Shown piece by piece: positions 9,111 through 17,009 of a stretch of DNA of 64,000 nucleotides. Numbering within the stretch: position 1 is the first letter of the stretch; every line of letters begins with the position of its first letter. Origin of the DNA: Cyclobacterium marinum DSM 745. GTDB taxonomy: Bacteria; Bacteroidota; Bacteroidia; Cytophagales; Cyclobacteriaceae. The position numbers and the translations under genes are program-made. The notes under the pieces were generated by a model. It did no database searches, was not told the origin of the DNA, and was given only the letters and a program-made list of their open reading frames with translations. The stretch spans positions 372,001-436,000 of the forward strand of contig NC_015914.1 in NCBI RefSeq assembly GCF_000222485.1. Direction: 5' to 3'.

Positions 9111-10010
9111 ATGAAAGTAAACAATATGGTGCTAGGATTGGACATTGGGGGTACTAAAATTAGTTCAGGATTATTTAGAAATGGAAGCTTGACAGAAAGC
9201 ATGGAAATAAAAACTCCTGCAAAGTCCCCAAAAGAAGAAATCCTAGAAACCATTTCCCAACAAGTCGAAGCTTATAGACATTTTAATTTTAAAGCCATAG
9301 GAATAGGGATCCCCGGACTGGTAGATCCTACCAATGGAATTATATATAACTTGGCAAACATCCCTTCTTTCCATAATGTGAACCTAAAAAAATATTTGGA
9401 AGATAGGTTTGGAGTTCCAGTAGCTATAAACAATGATGCCAATTGTTTCGCTTTAGGAGAGTATAAATTTGGTGCTTCCAATATTCACAAACATGTCATC
9501 GGTATCACCTTAGGTACAGGAATCGGCACAGGCATAATAGCCAATGGCCATTTGTATACAGGTAAACTATGTGGTGCAGGCGAATGGGGAGCAATTCCTT
9601 ATTTGGATGGCACCTTCGAAGATTATTGTGGTAGTAAGTTTTTTAAAGAAAAACACCATATTAGTGCAAAAAAACTAGCCAAAAAAGCAAGTGAAGGTGA
9701 TCCAGAAGCAGTAAATATTTTTTATGATTTCGGGAAACATATTGGCGCGCTCATTTACAGGTTGATGCTAACCTTTGCCCCTGAAGCCATAGTGCTTGGA
9801 GGTTCAATAAGAAAAGCCTTTCCTTATTTCGAAAAAGGTATGCAGGAAGTAATTGATGCATTCCCCTATCTACCTATCTCCGAAAATTTAAAAGTATATG
9901 TTTCAGGATCAAATGATTCAGCCATATTAGGCGCAATCTCTTTGGTTGAAGAAAATAAATACCTGGTAAATATGGGAAATAGTGTGGATGTAACCAATCC
10001 CACTGTTTAA
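9111..10010 (+). CDS. ROK-family sugar kinase (probable GlcNAc/hexose kinase)
   Basis: A 299-residue ROK kinase. The N-terminal phosphate loop LGLDIGGTKISSG is intact, as are GIGIPGLVDP, AINNDANCFALGEY with the catalytic Asp, and GITLGTGIGTGI. The usual zinc motif CxCGxxGCxE is missing; the equivalent stretch reads WGAIPYLDGTFEDYCGSK, as in a subset of Bacteroidota ROK kinases. I prefer the ATG at 9111, preceded by GGGAG and giving the usual short N-terminus; an in-frame ATG at 9075 would add 12 residues. It sits downstream of the nagB fusion and is the likely kinase step (GlcNAc to GlcNAc-6-phosphate), although glucose, mannose or other hexoses are possible. Confidence 0.88.
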   Translation: MKVNNMVLGLDIGGTKISSGLFRNGSLTESMEIKTPAKSPKEEILETISQQVEAYRHFNFKAIGIGIPGLVDPTNGIIYNLANIPSFHNVNLKKYLEDRFGVPVAINNDANCFALGEYKFGASNIHKHVIGITLGTGIGTGIIANGHLYTGKLCGAGEWGAIPYLDGTFEDYCGSKFFKEKHHISAKKLAKKASEGDPEAVNIFYDFGKHIGALIYRLMLTFAPEAIVLGGSIRKAFPYFEKGMQEVIDAFPYLPISENLKVYVSGSNDSAILGAISLVEENKYLVNMGNSVDVTNPTV

Positions 10011-10062
10011 GCGTATCGTATACCCTTAAAACAGTAAAAAAAGTTCACCCACAAGAGCATTG

Positions 10063-10091
10063 TATCCCTCCCATTGGAGGGATATTTTTTT
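10063..10091 (+). terminator. Intrinsic terminator after the ROK-nagB-ROK operon
   Basis: A perfect 9-bp stem, TATCCCTCC (10063-10071) with GGAGGGATA (10076-10084), with a CATT loop, is followed by seven T residues. It lies 53 bp past the ROK kinase stop codon and closes the amino-sugar operon. Confidence 0.9.
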
Positions 10092-10154
10092 GAGCTAATC
10101 CGTATTTAAATTCTTTAGATTAAGCCAATTATTCTTGTGTTTCGCCTCAGTTGA

Positions 10155-10278
10155 ATAAGGAGTGAGCTGCTGTTAAATCACACCCTTATCAGTGGGTTCC
10201 TTTCTAAATTAGGTAATATATAACCCATTACATAATCCGGATTTAACCTTCTAAACCCTATCCTGAAATAGGTTTTTT
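10155..10278 (+). ncRNA. Candidate structured RNA or leader with terminator-like hairpin
   Basis: Three consecutive hairpins lie in a gene-free stretch. P1: ATAAGG (10155-10160) with CCTTAT (10184-10189), with inner GTGA/TCAC. P2: AGTGGGTT (10191-10198) with AACCCATT (10222-10229), one G-U pair, enclosing CCT/AGG. P3: CCTAT (10257-10261) with ATAGG (10268-10272), then six T residues. A 10-bp palindrome AATCCGGATT (10234-10243) sits between P2 and P3. A weak -7-like TATTCTTG occurs at 10130-10137. The upstream operon already has its own terminator, so this final hairpin ends something else: a small RNA, or an attenuated leader of the haloperoxidase gene 87 bp downstream. Structures were found by eye and some could be chance. 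Confidence 0.4.
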
Positions 10279-10313
10279 AATCTTATTTTTTGGCACAAGG
10301 AGCAGGATGAATA

Positions 10314-10344
10314 TTGGCCTTTTAGCGATTTTTAAATATATTTA
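10314..10344 (+). promoter_or_regulatory. Candidate promoter of the haloperoxidase/PAP2 gene
   Basis: TTG at 10314-10316 and TATATTTA at 10337-10344 are separated by 20 bp, close to the Bacteroidota -33/-7 pattern (one mismatch at the last base of TAnnTTTG). The start would fall near 10350, leaving a short leader to the ATG at 10365. Confidence 0.45.
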
Positions 10345-10364
10345 AAAATACAATTTCACCCAAT

Positions 10365-11741
10365 ATGTTAAAAAGCCAAAACCTGTTAATCCTTTCTTTA
10401 CTTTTTCTAACACTTACAAGCAATCTATTTGCACAGAAAACCACTGCTGAAAAGGAAATATTTGTTCGTGACAAGTTGATTGAACACCTATTCTCCATAA
10501 CTGATGTCATGGTTACGGATGTTACTAGTCCTCCAGGAGCTGCCAGGTTCTACAGTTACTCTTTATTGGCAGCCTATTTAGCATATAATAATGAGGGGAA
10601 TTTGAACGATTTACCGATGGTGGAGCATTTCAATGCACCTCTTCCTGATTTGGGAACAGAAATCACTATCGAATCAAACAATATGAAATTGGCATTTGCC
10701 GGCACTTATGCAATGCTGGAGGTGGGAAAAAAAATCATGCCTTCCGGAAAAAAACTAATTAACGCCCAAGAAGCCTTGGTCAATCAATATCTAAAAAATA
10801 GAATCCTAAAGAAAAAGGAAATCAAACAAGGCATTAGCTATGCAGAATATATTGCTTCAACTGTATTAGAATACGCCGGCAAGGATGGATACTTGCAATT
10901 AAGTACCCTAAAAAGATATAGTCCTACCAATGATAAAGGTAAATGGTATCCTACTCCTCCTGCATATTTGGCAGCCATAGACCCGGAGTGGAGAACGATC
11001 AGGCCATTTTTCATAAACAGTGCCGATGCATTCAGCCCTGCTCCTCCCGCAGCTTATTCAGAAAATAAGAACAGCTCTTTCTTCAAGCAATTGACAGAAA
11101 TTTATGAAGTTACCTCCAACTTAACAGAAGAGCAACGATTAATCGCTAACTTTTGGGATTGCAACCCATTTAATGTGTCTTACAGTGGACACATGGCCAT
11201 TGGATTGAAGAAAATTTCTCCGGGAGGCCACTGGATGGGAATCACAGGTATTGCCAGCCAAAAAGCAAAACTAGACTTTAAAGAAAGCCTTTTCATACAT
11301 ACTCTTGTAGCATTAGGCCTTCATGATGCTTTCATAAGTTGCTGGGATGAAAAGTACAGGAGTGACAGGATACGACCTTTAACAGCCATCAACAGGCTTA
11401 TTGATGAAACTTGGCGACCCATCTTGCAAACTCCTCCTTTCCCTGAATACACCAGTGGGCATAGCGTAATCTCCAAAACCTCCGCGGTATTACTCACCTC
11501 TTATTTTGGTGATCATTTCAAGTTTATCGATACCTCAGAAGTTTACTTTGGCTTACCGGAACGCGCTTTTGATTCCTTTTTAATTGCATCCAATGAAGCC
11601 GCAATCTCTCGGTTGTATGGTGGTATACATTTCAGGGATGCCATTGAAGTAGGTATGCAGCAAGGTGAGAATATTGCCCAATATATATTGGAACAAATGA
11701 AAACCTATCCAAATCGCTTAAGCAGTGATGCCGAAAAGTAA
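10365..11741 (+). CDS. Exported vanadium-dependent haloperoxidase/PAP2-type phosphatase
   Basis: A 458-residue secreted protein with a clear signal peptide (hydrophobic residues 6-20, cleavage after LFAQ at about residue 24). The three vanadate/phosphate-binding motifs are present in order near the C-terminus: KYRSDRIRP (K-x6-RP), EYTSGHSV (SGH), and SRLYGGIHFRD (SR-x5-H-xx-D). These are shared by vanadium haloperoxidases and class A acid phosphatases. The long N-terminal helical region and total length fit the bacterial haloperoxidase-related group better than small PAP2 phosphatases. Whether it oxidises halide or hydrolyses phosphate cannot be told from sequence. The next gene is convergent, one base after the stop. 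Confidence 0.88.
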   Translation: MLKSQNLLILSLLFLTLTSNLFAQKTTAEKEIFVRDKLIEHLFSITDVMVTDVTSPPGAARFYSYSLLAAYLAYNNEGNLNDLPMVEHFNAPLPDLGTEITIESNNMKLAFAGTYAMLEVGKKIMPSGKKLINAQEALVNQYLKNRILKKKEIKQGISYAEYIASTVLEYAGKDGYLQLSTLKRYSPTNDKGKWYPTPPAYLAAIDPEWRTIRPFFINSADAFSPAPPAAYSENKNSSFFKQLTEIYEVTSNLTEEQRLIANFWDCNPFNVSYSGHMAIGLKKISPGGHWMGITGIASQKAKLDFKESLFIHTLVALGLHDAFISCWDEKYRSDRIRPLTAINRLIDETWRPILQTPPFPEYTSGHSVISKTSAVLLTSYFGDHFKFIDTSEVYFGLPERAFDSFLIASNEAAISRLYGGIHFRDAIEVGMQQGENIAQYILEQMKTYPNRLSSDAEK

Positions 11742-11742
11742 A

Positions 11743-12312
11743 TTATTCCTGAGAATATTCATTTATTTTAAAATCATTAAACACAATATCAAAGCCTTTG
11801 CCTTTTGGAGATGCAGCCATAAAACCTATACGGAGTAATGGGGCCGGTGGGAAATAGGCTTGTCTAAGCAACTGGAAATTCTTACCGTCCAAACTGTAAC
11901 TGATTTCTACATAATCACGCCCCCTTTTGGCTTTGATAAAGAAAGTAGATGGGCTACCATTTAGCGCTACTACGGACCAGTCTGAACAATCTCTTGTAAC
12001 CACAGCACTTGCATTTTGAACTCCGTCTACGTATTCGATACCGGCTTTGATCCAATTTTCATTGTCCAATAGGATCATAAGGCCGGCTTGGTCATAAAGG
12101 TCTGTGTAATTCCCCGAAAATTGAACCATAAACTCAAAGTCACCAGCTTGATCGGTGTGTAAAAAATGACCTGAGTTTTTGATAAATCCATAATGTGTCT
12201 TTCTCCAGAAATCTGTTTCAGCATTCGTCACTAATGAAAATTTCCCTTCTTCCTCAGACCATTGCTTTGGAGGATTCATCCAGCTAAAATCACGTCCTTT
12301 AATAGTTCTCAT
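11743..12312 (-). CDS. DUF1349 concanavalin-A-like domain protein
   Basis: A 189-residue protein matching the DUF1349 family (concanavalin A-like lectin/glucanase fold, related to yeast Ree1). Typical features are WMNPPKQW near the N-terminus, TDFWRKTHYGF, the strand DQAGLMILLDNENWIKAGIE at about residue 75, and IGFMAASPKGKGFDIVFNDF near the end. There is no signal peptide, so it is probably cytoplasmic. The substrate or binding partner is unknown. It stands alone, convergent with the haloperoxidase gene. Confidence 0.88.
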   Translation of the reverse strand: MRTIKGRDFSWMNPPKQWSEEEGKFSLVTNAETDFWRKTHYGFIKNSGHFLHTDQAGDFEFMVQFSGNYTDLYDQAGLMILLDNENWIKAGIEYVDGVQNASAVVTRDCSDWSVVALNGSPSTFFIKAKRGRDYVEISYSLDGKNFQLLRQAYFPPAPLLRIGFMAASPKGKGFDIVFNDFKINEYSQE

Positions 12313-12496
12313 TACTTATTAATTGCTTTGTATAAAACTAATTTAATGAATTACCTGTAGGTTTCGCTATTCCAAATCAGCCAAAACACCTATTGTGGTC
12401 CGGCATTCTTCTCTATTTTTTTACTTTTTGATCCCTATCTATGTTTATAAAATTCTAGTTTCGTGCTTCTTTAAAACCGATCCCTACATAAAAGCA

Positions 12497-12537
12497 AAAA
12501 AGGAAAACAAGAACCAAAAATACTCGTTTTCCTTTTT
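12497..12537 (-). terminator. Intrinsic terminator after the 12587-13633 gene
   Basis: A 12-bp stem, AAAAAGGAAAAC (12497-12508) with GTTTTCCTTTTT (12526-12537), with a 17-nt loop. Read on the minus strand it ends in a T-rich run, about 50 bp past the stop codon of the leftward gene at 12587. On the plus strand the T-run is also reasonable, so it may act in both directions. Confidence 0.65.
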
Positions 12538-12586
12538 AAATATTTATCCTTTTAGTAAAACTGCTAGGAAAGAAGGTAGAAAATTA

Positions 12587-13633
12587 TCAATTAACATCGA
12601 TAACCATCTTACCTAAAGAAACCACAATCTTCAAAAGTCTGTCATTGATGCCTTTTCTGGCATTGGCAAAGGAGTCTTTATTATAGCAATCTGTATAGTC
12701 ACTTAGATGTAAAAAGAGTTTGCTACCACCGTCTGTCAATTCCACGCTGATCTTTAAGCCACTACTATAATCCAACTGAACAATATCCATTTGTCTTAAT
12801 TCCGGCTCACTTTTTCTACCTGTAAGCTTATTGAAGAACAATTGTTTCTTATAATCAGAAATACTAACCAACTCCTCATGCATCGCATCGGAAGGTGGCT
12901 TTGTCCTGAACCTGTCAAATATTTTCTTATTTTCACCTTCAGAGGTAATATTGAACGTCTTCTCTCCATACAGTTTATACCTGATCTGGAGATCTACATG
13001 AAAATCAAAAAGGCTCTTTTCTTTCCCTTTCAATTCTTTCACCAATTCTTCAATTAAAGAAATTTGCAGCTCTATATTTTTATCTTTATCAAGATCCAGA
13101 ATTACATGATTTCTTTCATCGAAAGCCAGATAAGACTCAATAGGATCTTCGATCTCTAAAATCTTTTCTTTAAGGTCTTCGTAACCTGCATGTGATTCTT
13201 TGTAAGCCCCATTATTTTTGGTTACAATTTTATCAATTTGCTGGGAAAGAACTATACCCTTAATTACCAATTTGGTTTTTTCTTCATCCATTGAAGGAAA
13301 AGAATTTCCGGCTAAAAAGGTATGGGTAAAAATTGCTCCTTGCTGATGTGCATTGAAAACCAAAAATCTTCCCTCTGCATTTGGATAGCCGATAATGGTT
13401 CTAGATAAGTCAGAATCAAACCCAATGACATAATCATAATCTTGTCCTTTTATTTGATCCAAAGCCGGCAACAAAAACTTATAATTCAGGTTTTCTTCAG
13501 GGTTTTGTCCAGGAGTATAGAACATGGTTTCAATCTTCGTTTCTGAAACACACTTTAACCCTTTGGCAGTCTCTGGCAGATAGATTAACCCTTTGGGTGT
13601 AATATTTACTTCTACAGGCTGGTCGTTTTCCAT
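12587..13633 (-). CDS. Hypothetical protein, unrecognised family
   Basis: A 348-residue protein that I do not recognise. It has no signal peptide or membrane segment and is acidic and charged. A central region (about residues 125-230) rich in Glu, Lys and Leu is probably helical. The N-terminal third is more beta-like, with a run YDYVIGFDSDLSRTIIGY near residue 65 and an NAHQQGAIFTHTFLAGNSF stretch near 95. Composition and codon use match the neighbours. It is flanked by non-coding DNA, ends in its own terminator and seems monocistronic. A cytoplasmic structural or regulatory role is possible but unsupported. Confidence 0.8.
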   Translation of the reverse strand: MENDQPVEVNITPKGLIYLPETAKGLKCVSETKIETMFYTPGQNPEENLNYKFLLPALDQIKGQDYDYVIGFDSDLSRTIIGYPNAEGRFLVFNAHQQGAIFTHTFLAGNSFPSMDEEKTKLVIKGIVLSQQIDKIVTKNNGAYKESHAGYEDLKEKILEIEDPIESYLAFDERNHVILDLDKDKNIELQISLIEELVKELKGKEKSLFDFHVDLQIRYKLYGEKTFNITSEGENKKIFDRFRTKPPSDAMHEELVSISDYKKQLFFNKLTGRKSEPELRQMDIVQLDYSSGLKISVELTDGGSKLFLHLSDYTDCYNKDSFANARKGINDRLLKIVVSLGKMVIDVN

Positions 13634-14017
13634 TTGTATACTTATTTCAATTTAGTAGGCAGTACCTAATATGTATAAATTTTTGATTTGCTAGCCCCGA
13701 GGATTACTTTTTATCTCCAAAATCCCAGGCGGAAGGAATAAGTATCAAAATTATGTTTTAATAAACGACAATGCAAGTAAGCACCCCAAGGTTTCTTAAA
13801 TTATCTAATAATAACTGGTTTCTCCCTACCTGTTTTAAGAATTTTTAAAAATTATCTTCAAATTTTACACTGTCTTTTCAAAATCATTTGATCTAGACTA
13901 TCATAAAATTGAAACAATCAGGTCAAACTAATTTTAATTTTATAAATCATACATATTAAAAAATCATGGCAAAGGAATAAACTGTGTAATAAGGAATAAA
14001 CAAAGCTGAAACTGGAA
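13634..14017. other. 384-bp intergenic region, no feature seen
   Basis: AT-rich DNA upstream of the unknown gene and downstream of the sulfotransferase-like gene. It should hold the promoter of the gene starting at 13633. I see no ORF, convincing hairpin or exact TAnnTTTG box there. Confidence 0.6.
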
Positions 14018-14743
14018 TTAAAGCGCATCTTTTAAAAGCTTTTCATAAATAGGTTGACACTCCTTCAATAACGGGATCAACCGTTCCGGGAAAGTTATAT
14101 CCTTTTGTCGATAAGGCTGAAAACCGGTGGATAAATGTACATTTTTATACCAATACTTGGCCCAAACCCCATCTTCCGGAATAGGCCCTTTTTGCCAGGA
14201 AAGCATTGCATGGTCAAATGGAATATTCAAAAAGTTGCAGAGTTTATACAACTGATCCTCAGGATGTTTCAAAACTTTCTTGGCATCTAAAACCACAAAA
14301 GGAAGCTTTATAGAAGTAAAATAATCTAATAATTCCAATTGTATGGCATATCCAATATCACTCATCTCAGGCTCCTCAATCACCTCTGAAAATGACATCA
14401 ACATATCCTTAGGGTCTCTTGTTAGGATAACATTGGCTCCAGATTTCATAAAATCCCAGTCAAGACCGATAAGGTGATGACTCATGTTCTTAAAGAAGGT
14501 TACCTGCTTTTTACCTTCCTTTTGCATCCCTTCTATTACTTTCTCCCCGTTGACCTCCATGCTTGAAAGGATATCATCAGCTCCGGGATGTAGGGGCTTG
14601 GCCGGAGAACGAGTCAAATAATGCGCATACAAAGGCTCATCAACAACAACTGTATCTTGCCGCTGAGCAAAACTATACATTAAGGCTGTGGAAATATTTC
14701 TGGGTCCTGACCAAAGAAATACCTTCTTGTCTCTCGAATTCAA
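14018..14743 (-). CDS. Sulfotransferase-like P-loop protein
   Basis: A 241-residue member of the sulfotransferase superfamily. The N-terminal WSGPRNISTALMYSFAQR replaces the usual PAPS 5'-phosphosulfate loop, followed by VVVDEPLYAHYL. A 3'-phosphate-like segment NVILTRDPKDMLMSF lies near residue 125, with the typical Arg-Asp-Pro. It is cytoplasmic, with no signal. The start is 5 bp after the stop of the class IV aminotransferase gene upstream, so the two are almost certainly co-transcribed and probably act in one pathway. The acceptor is unknown. Some members of this subgroup may not use PAPS. Confidence 0.85.
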   Translation of the reverse strand: MNSRDKKVFLWSGPRNISTALMYSFAQRQDTVVVDEPLYAHYLTRSPAKPLHPGADDILSSMEVNGEKVIEGMQKEGKKQVTFFKNMSHHLIGLDWDFMKSGANVILTRDPKDMLMSFSEVIEEPEMSDIGYAIQLELLDYFTSIKLPFVVLDAKKVLKHPEDQLYKLCNFLNIPFDHAMLSWQKGPIPEDGVWAKYWYKNVHLSTGFQPYRQKDITFPERLIPLLKECQPIYEKLLKDAL

Positions 14744-14748
14744 AATGA

Positions 14749-15660
14749 TTATTTTAATTGTTCGGCAACCAACCCTTCATAGAGTTTACGCAAATTAGTG
14801 GTAACAGGTCCACAGGCTCCATTACCTATGGATTTACCATCGATTTTAACCACAGGAGTAAGTCCTCCAAATGTACCTGTAACAAAGGCTTCGTCTGCCC
14901 CATAAACATCGAACAAGGAGAAGTTTTTTTGAAAACATCTTATCCCATTCCGGGAACAAACTTTAATCACATTCCCTCGGGTGATGCCATTCATACAATA
15001 TTCTCCTGTAGATGTCCACACTTCTCCCCCTTTTACCATAAAAAAATTGGTTGCATTGCAGGTGGCAACAAAACCATTAACATCCAACATCAAAGCCTCA
15101 TCAGCTCCTGCTTCTATTGCTTGAATCAAAGCTTGTACTTCATGTAGTTTGCTATGGCAATTCAATCTGGGATCTAAGTAATCCGGCGCCCCCCTTCGAA
15201 TGGTACTGGTAAAAAGACTTATACCTTGAGTCTTACTTTCTTCTGCTGCCGCTTTGAACTCTGCGATAATTACAAGGTTGGGCCCGGAAACAGTAAGTCT
15301 TGGATCCTGAGAAGGCGTTTTTTTAATTCCTCTGGTAAGCATGGCTCGAACATGCACATCATTTTTCATACCATTGATCTTAAGGGTACGATGAACATTG
15401 TTTATCAATTCTTCCTTGGAGAATGGAATATCAATTCCTATCACCTTGGCGGATTGCCAAAGTCTATCCAAGTGTTGATCAATAAAAATTAGCTTGCCTT
15501 GATGTACCCTAAAAGCTTCCCAAACGCCATCTCCAACTAGGTATCCACTGTCAAAAACTGATATCTTTGCCTCCCTTCGATCATGAAACTCTCCATTGAT
15601 AAAAATTTTGACAGTCTCATTTCTAACATCATCTATTGCTTGATGGGTGCCTTTAACCAT
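14749..15660 (-). CDS. Class IV PLP aminotransferase (BCAT/D-amino acid transaminase-like)
   Basis: A 303-residue fold-type IV PLP enzyme of the family that includes branched-chain aminotransferase, D-alanine transaminase and aminodeoxychorismate lyase. Visible marks are SVFDSGYLVGDGVWEAFRV near residue 38, the Schiff-base lysine in LNCHSKLHEVQAL, and the cofactor-binding EALMLDVNGFVATCNATNFF with the downstream GITRGNVI and AFVTGTFGGLTPV motifs. It reads EALMLDVNGFVAT where typical IlvE proteins have EAI-LD--G-V-E, so a side-branch substrate is plausible. It is the first gene of a pair with the sulfotransferase-like gene. Substrate specificity cannot be set from sequence alone. Confidence 0.88.
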   Translation of the reverse strand: MVKGTHQAIDDVRNETVKIFINGEFHDRREAKISVFDSGYLVGDGVWEAFRVHQGKLIFIDQHLDRLWQSAKVIGIDIPFSKEELINNVHRTLKINGMKNDVHVRAMLTRGIKKTPSQDPRLTVSGPNLVIIAEFKAAAEESKTQGISLFTSTIRRGAPDYLDPRLNCHSKLHEVQALIQAIEAGADEALMLDVNGFVATCNATNFFMVKGGEVWTSTGEYCMNGITRGNVIKVCSRNGIRCFQKNFSLFDVYGADEAFVTGTFGGLTPVVKIDGKSIGNGACGPVTTNLRKLYEGLVAEQLK

Positions 15661-15713
15661 AAGTCGTTAAGTAAATGTGATTCTTGAAGGTAAACAATCG
15701 ATCTAAATCTTCC

Positions 15714-16679
15714 CTAATCAATAGCTAATTTTTCAATGCTATTCAACTCAGGGTTTCCTCCCCTATTGCCACATCCAGCTGCTAAATATAAATTCTCGTC
15801 AATCAATACTGCCGGAAAACCATGTCTTCCCCTATTTAAATGATTCAATAACTTCCATCCATTCTCAGGATGAAAATACTCAACCTCTGAATGTGCTTGT
15901 ACTTGTGCATCACTTTCTCCACCAATTACTAAAAAACCTTCCTTATAAGGAATCGTAGTACTTCCGGCTCGTTCTGTAGGTAATGGGTAATTTTCTAGCG
16001 TAGACCATTTTTCAGTAGAAAAATCATATACATCCAGTTCAGGATATGTAAGTTCGAACCCATGACCTTCTTTGGCAAAAGAACGTCTTCCTCCTACTGC
16101 ATATAGTTTATCATCTACTACTACAGCCTGAAAGTGATCCCTTAGTCTAGGCATCGAAGGAAGGGTTTTCCATGCTCCGGTTTTAGGGTCATATTCATCC
16201 ACATAATCTCTATTGTCTGCCCAATGTCCGTCTTGCGCACCACCTAAGAGATAAAATTTATCCTTATAAACGACCAGTCCGGCTGCCCCCCTTCTTCTTT
16301 CTGCAGGGATCTCATGACTCTTGGTCCAAGAATCTTTCTCCGGATCATAAATATAGACATTTTCAACGGGGGTCTCATGGGGATATCCTCCAGTAAAGGC
16401 ACCAATTACATAAATTTTCCCTTTGTAGCTTACCGCCTGAAAATGATGCATTTCAAAAGGAGCACCATTAAGTTTTGTCCAGCTATTTTTGGCCGGATCA
16501 AATACCTCAACAGGCTTATCTCCTCTACCTCCCATTAAATAGAATTTACCGTTTACTGCTGCACCGGAACATTCATGCCTCTTTGTGCAAGTAATTTCAG
16601 GTTTTAATGTTTCCCAAGTCTGCGCTTGACCAAATGTAGCGATAAGAGCTAATGCGAATGTAAAAACTAACTTTACCAT
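15714..16679 (-). CDS. Exported Kelch-repeat protein
   Basis: A secreted Kelch beta-propeller of 321 residues. I place the start at 16679, where the protein begins with a good signal peptide (MVKLVFTFALALIATFGQAQ). The frame stays open to 16829, but that extension is unlike an export signal and lies in a region with inverted repeats. About six Kelch blades are visible by their glycine pairs followed by Tyr/Asp and Trp: GGRGDKPVEVFDP, GAFTGGYPHETPVENVYIYDP, GGAQDGHWADNRDYVDEYDP, GGRRSFAKEGHGF, GGESDAQVQAHSEVEYF and a partial last one. Kelch propellers in this phylum bind or isomerise sugars (for example NanM) or act as binding modules; no activity is assigned here. Confidence 0.87.
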   Translation of the reverse strand: MVKLVFTFALALIATFGQAQTWETLKPEITCTKRHECSGAAVNGKFYLMGGRGDKPVEVFDPAKNSWTKLNGAPFEMHHFQAVSYKGKIYVIGAFTGGYPHETPVENVYIYDPEKDSWTKSHEIPAERRRGAAGLVVYKDKFYLLGGAQDGHWADNRDYVDEYDPKTGAWKTLPSMPRLRDHFQAVVVDDKLYAVGGRRSFAKEGHGFELTYPELDVYDFSTEKWSTLENYPLPTERAGSTTIPYKEGFLVIGGESDAQVQAHSEVEYFHPENGWKLLNHLNRGRHGFPAVLIDENLYLAAGCGNRGGNPELNSIEKLAID

Positions 16680-17009
16680 AATTGATTTTTCTGGTTTGAC
16701 TAAAGATGATCCATTTACAAGTACAATGCTTAAAATTACGAATTTTACCGGCCTCTTTGTACTTCCATGAAAATAAAAGAAGGCAGAATTTTTAGACCGA
16801 CCGTATGGGTAGCCATTAAGATCGGTCATTTTAGGTTTATTATAAAGATGGCATCCACTAAAAAGGCTACCCTTATAATTTAAATTTTAACCCCTATTTT
16901 CTATCTATACACAATCTTATATTTTGTTAAAATTAAGGTTAACAGATGTTAATAAAGATTTTTTATAAATCCACTTGCATACCTTCATGAAAGCCTTGCA
17001 CTAAAAAAC
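16680..17009. other. 330-bp divergent intergenic region with inverted repeats
   Basis: This spacer lies between the Kelch gene and the gene at 17010. It contains an 8-bp perfect inverted repeat, GGGTAGCC (16807-16814) and GGCTACCC (16865-16872). A shorter one, GACCGA (16795-16800) and TCGGTC (16822-16827), partly interleaves with it. No T-run follows, so these could be regulatory or chance; no promoter box is convincing. Confidence 0.4.

Noticed and set aside
12395..12616. 73-codon plus-strand ORF
   Set aside because: It begins with GTG in a spacer, overlaps the end of a real minus-strand gene and a terminator, and has a Lys/Asn/Phe-rich composition like non-coding DNA.
16680..16829. N-terminal extension of the Kelch gene
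   Set aside because: The extension lacks coding character, and a good signal peptide begins at 16679.
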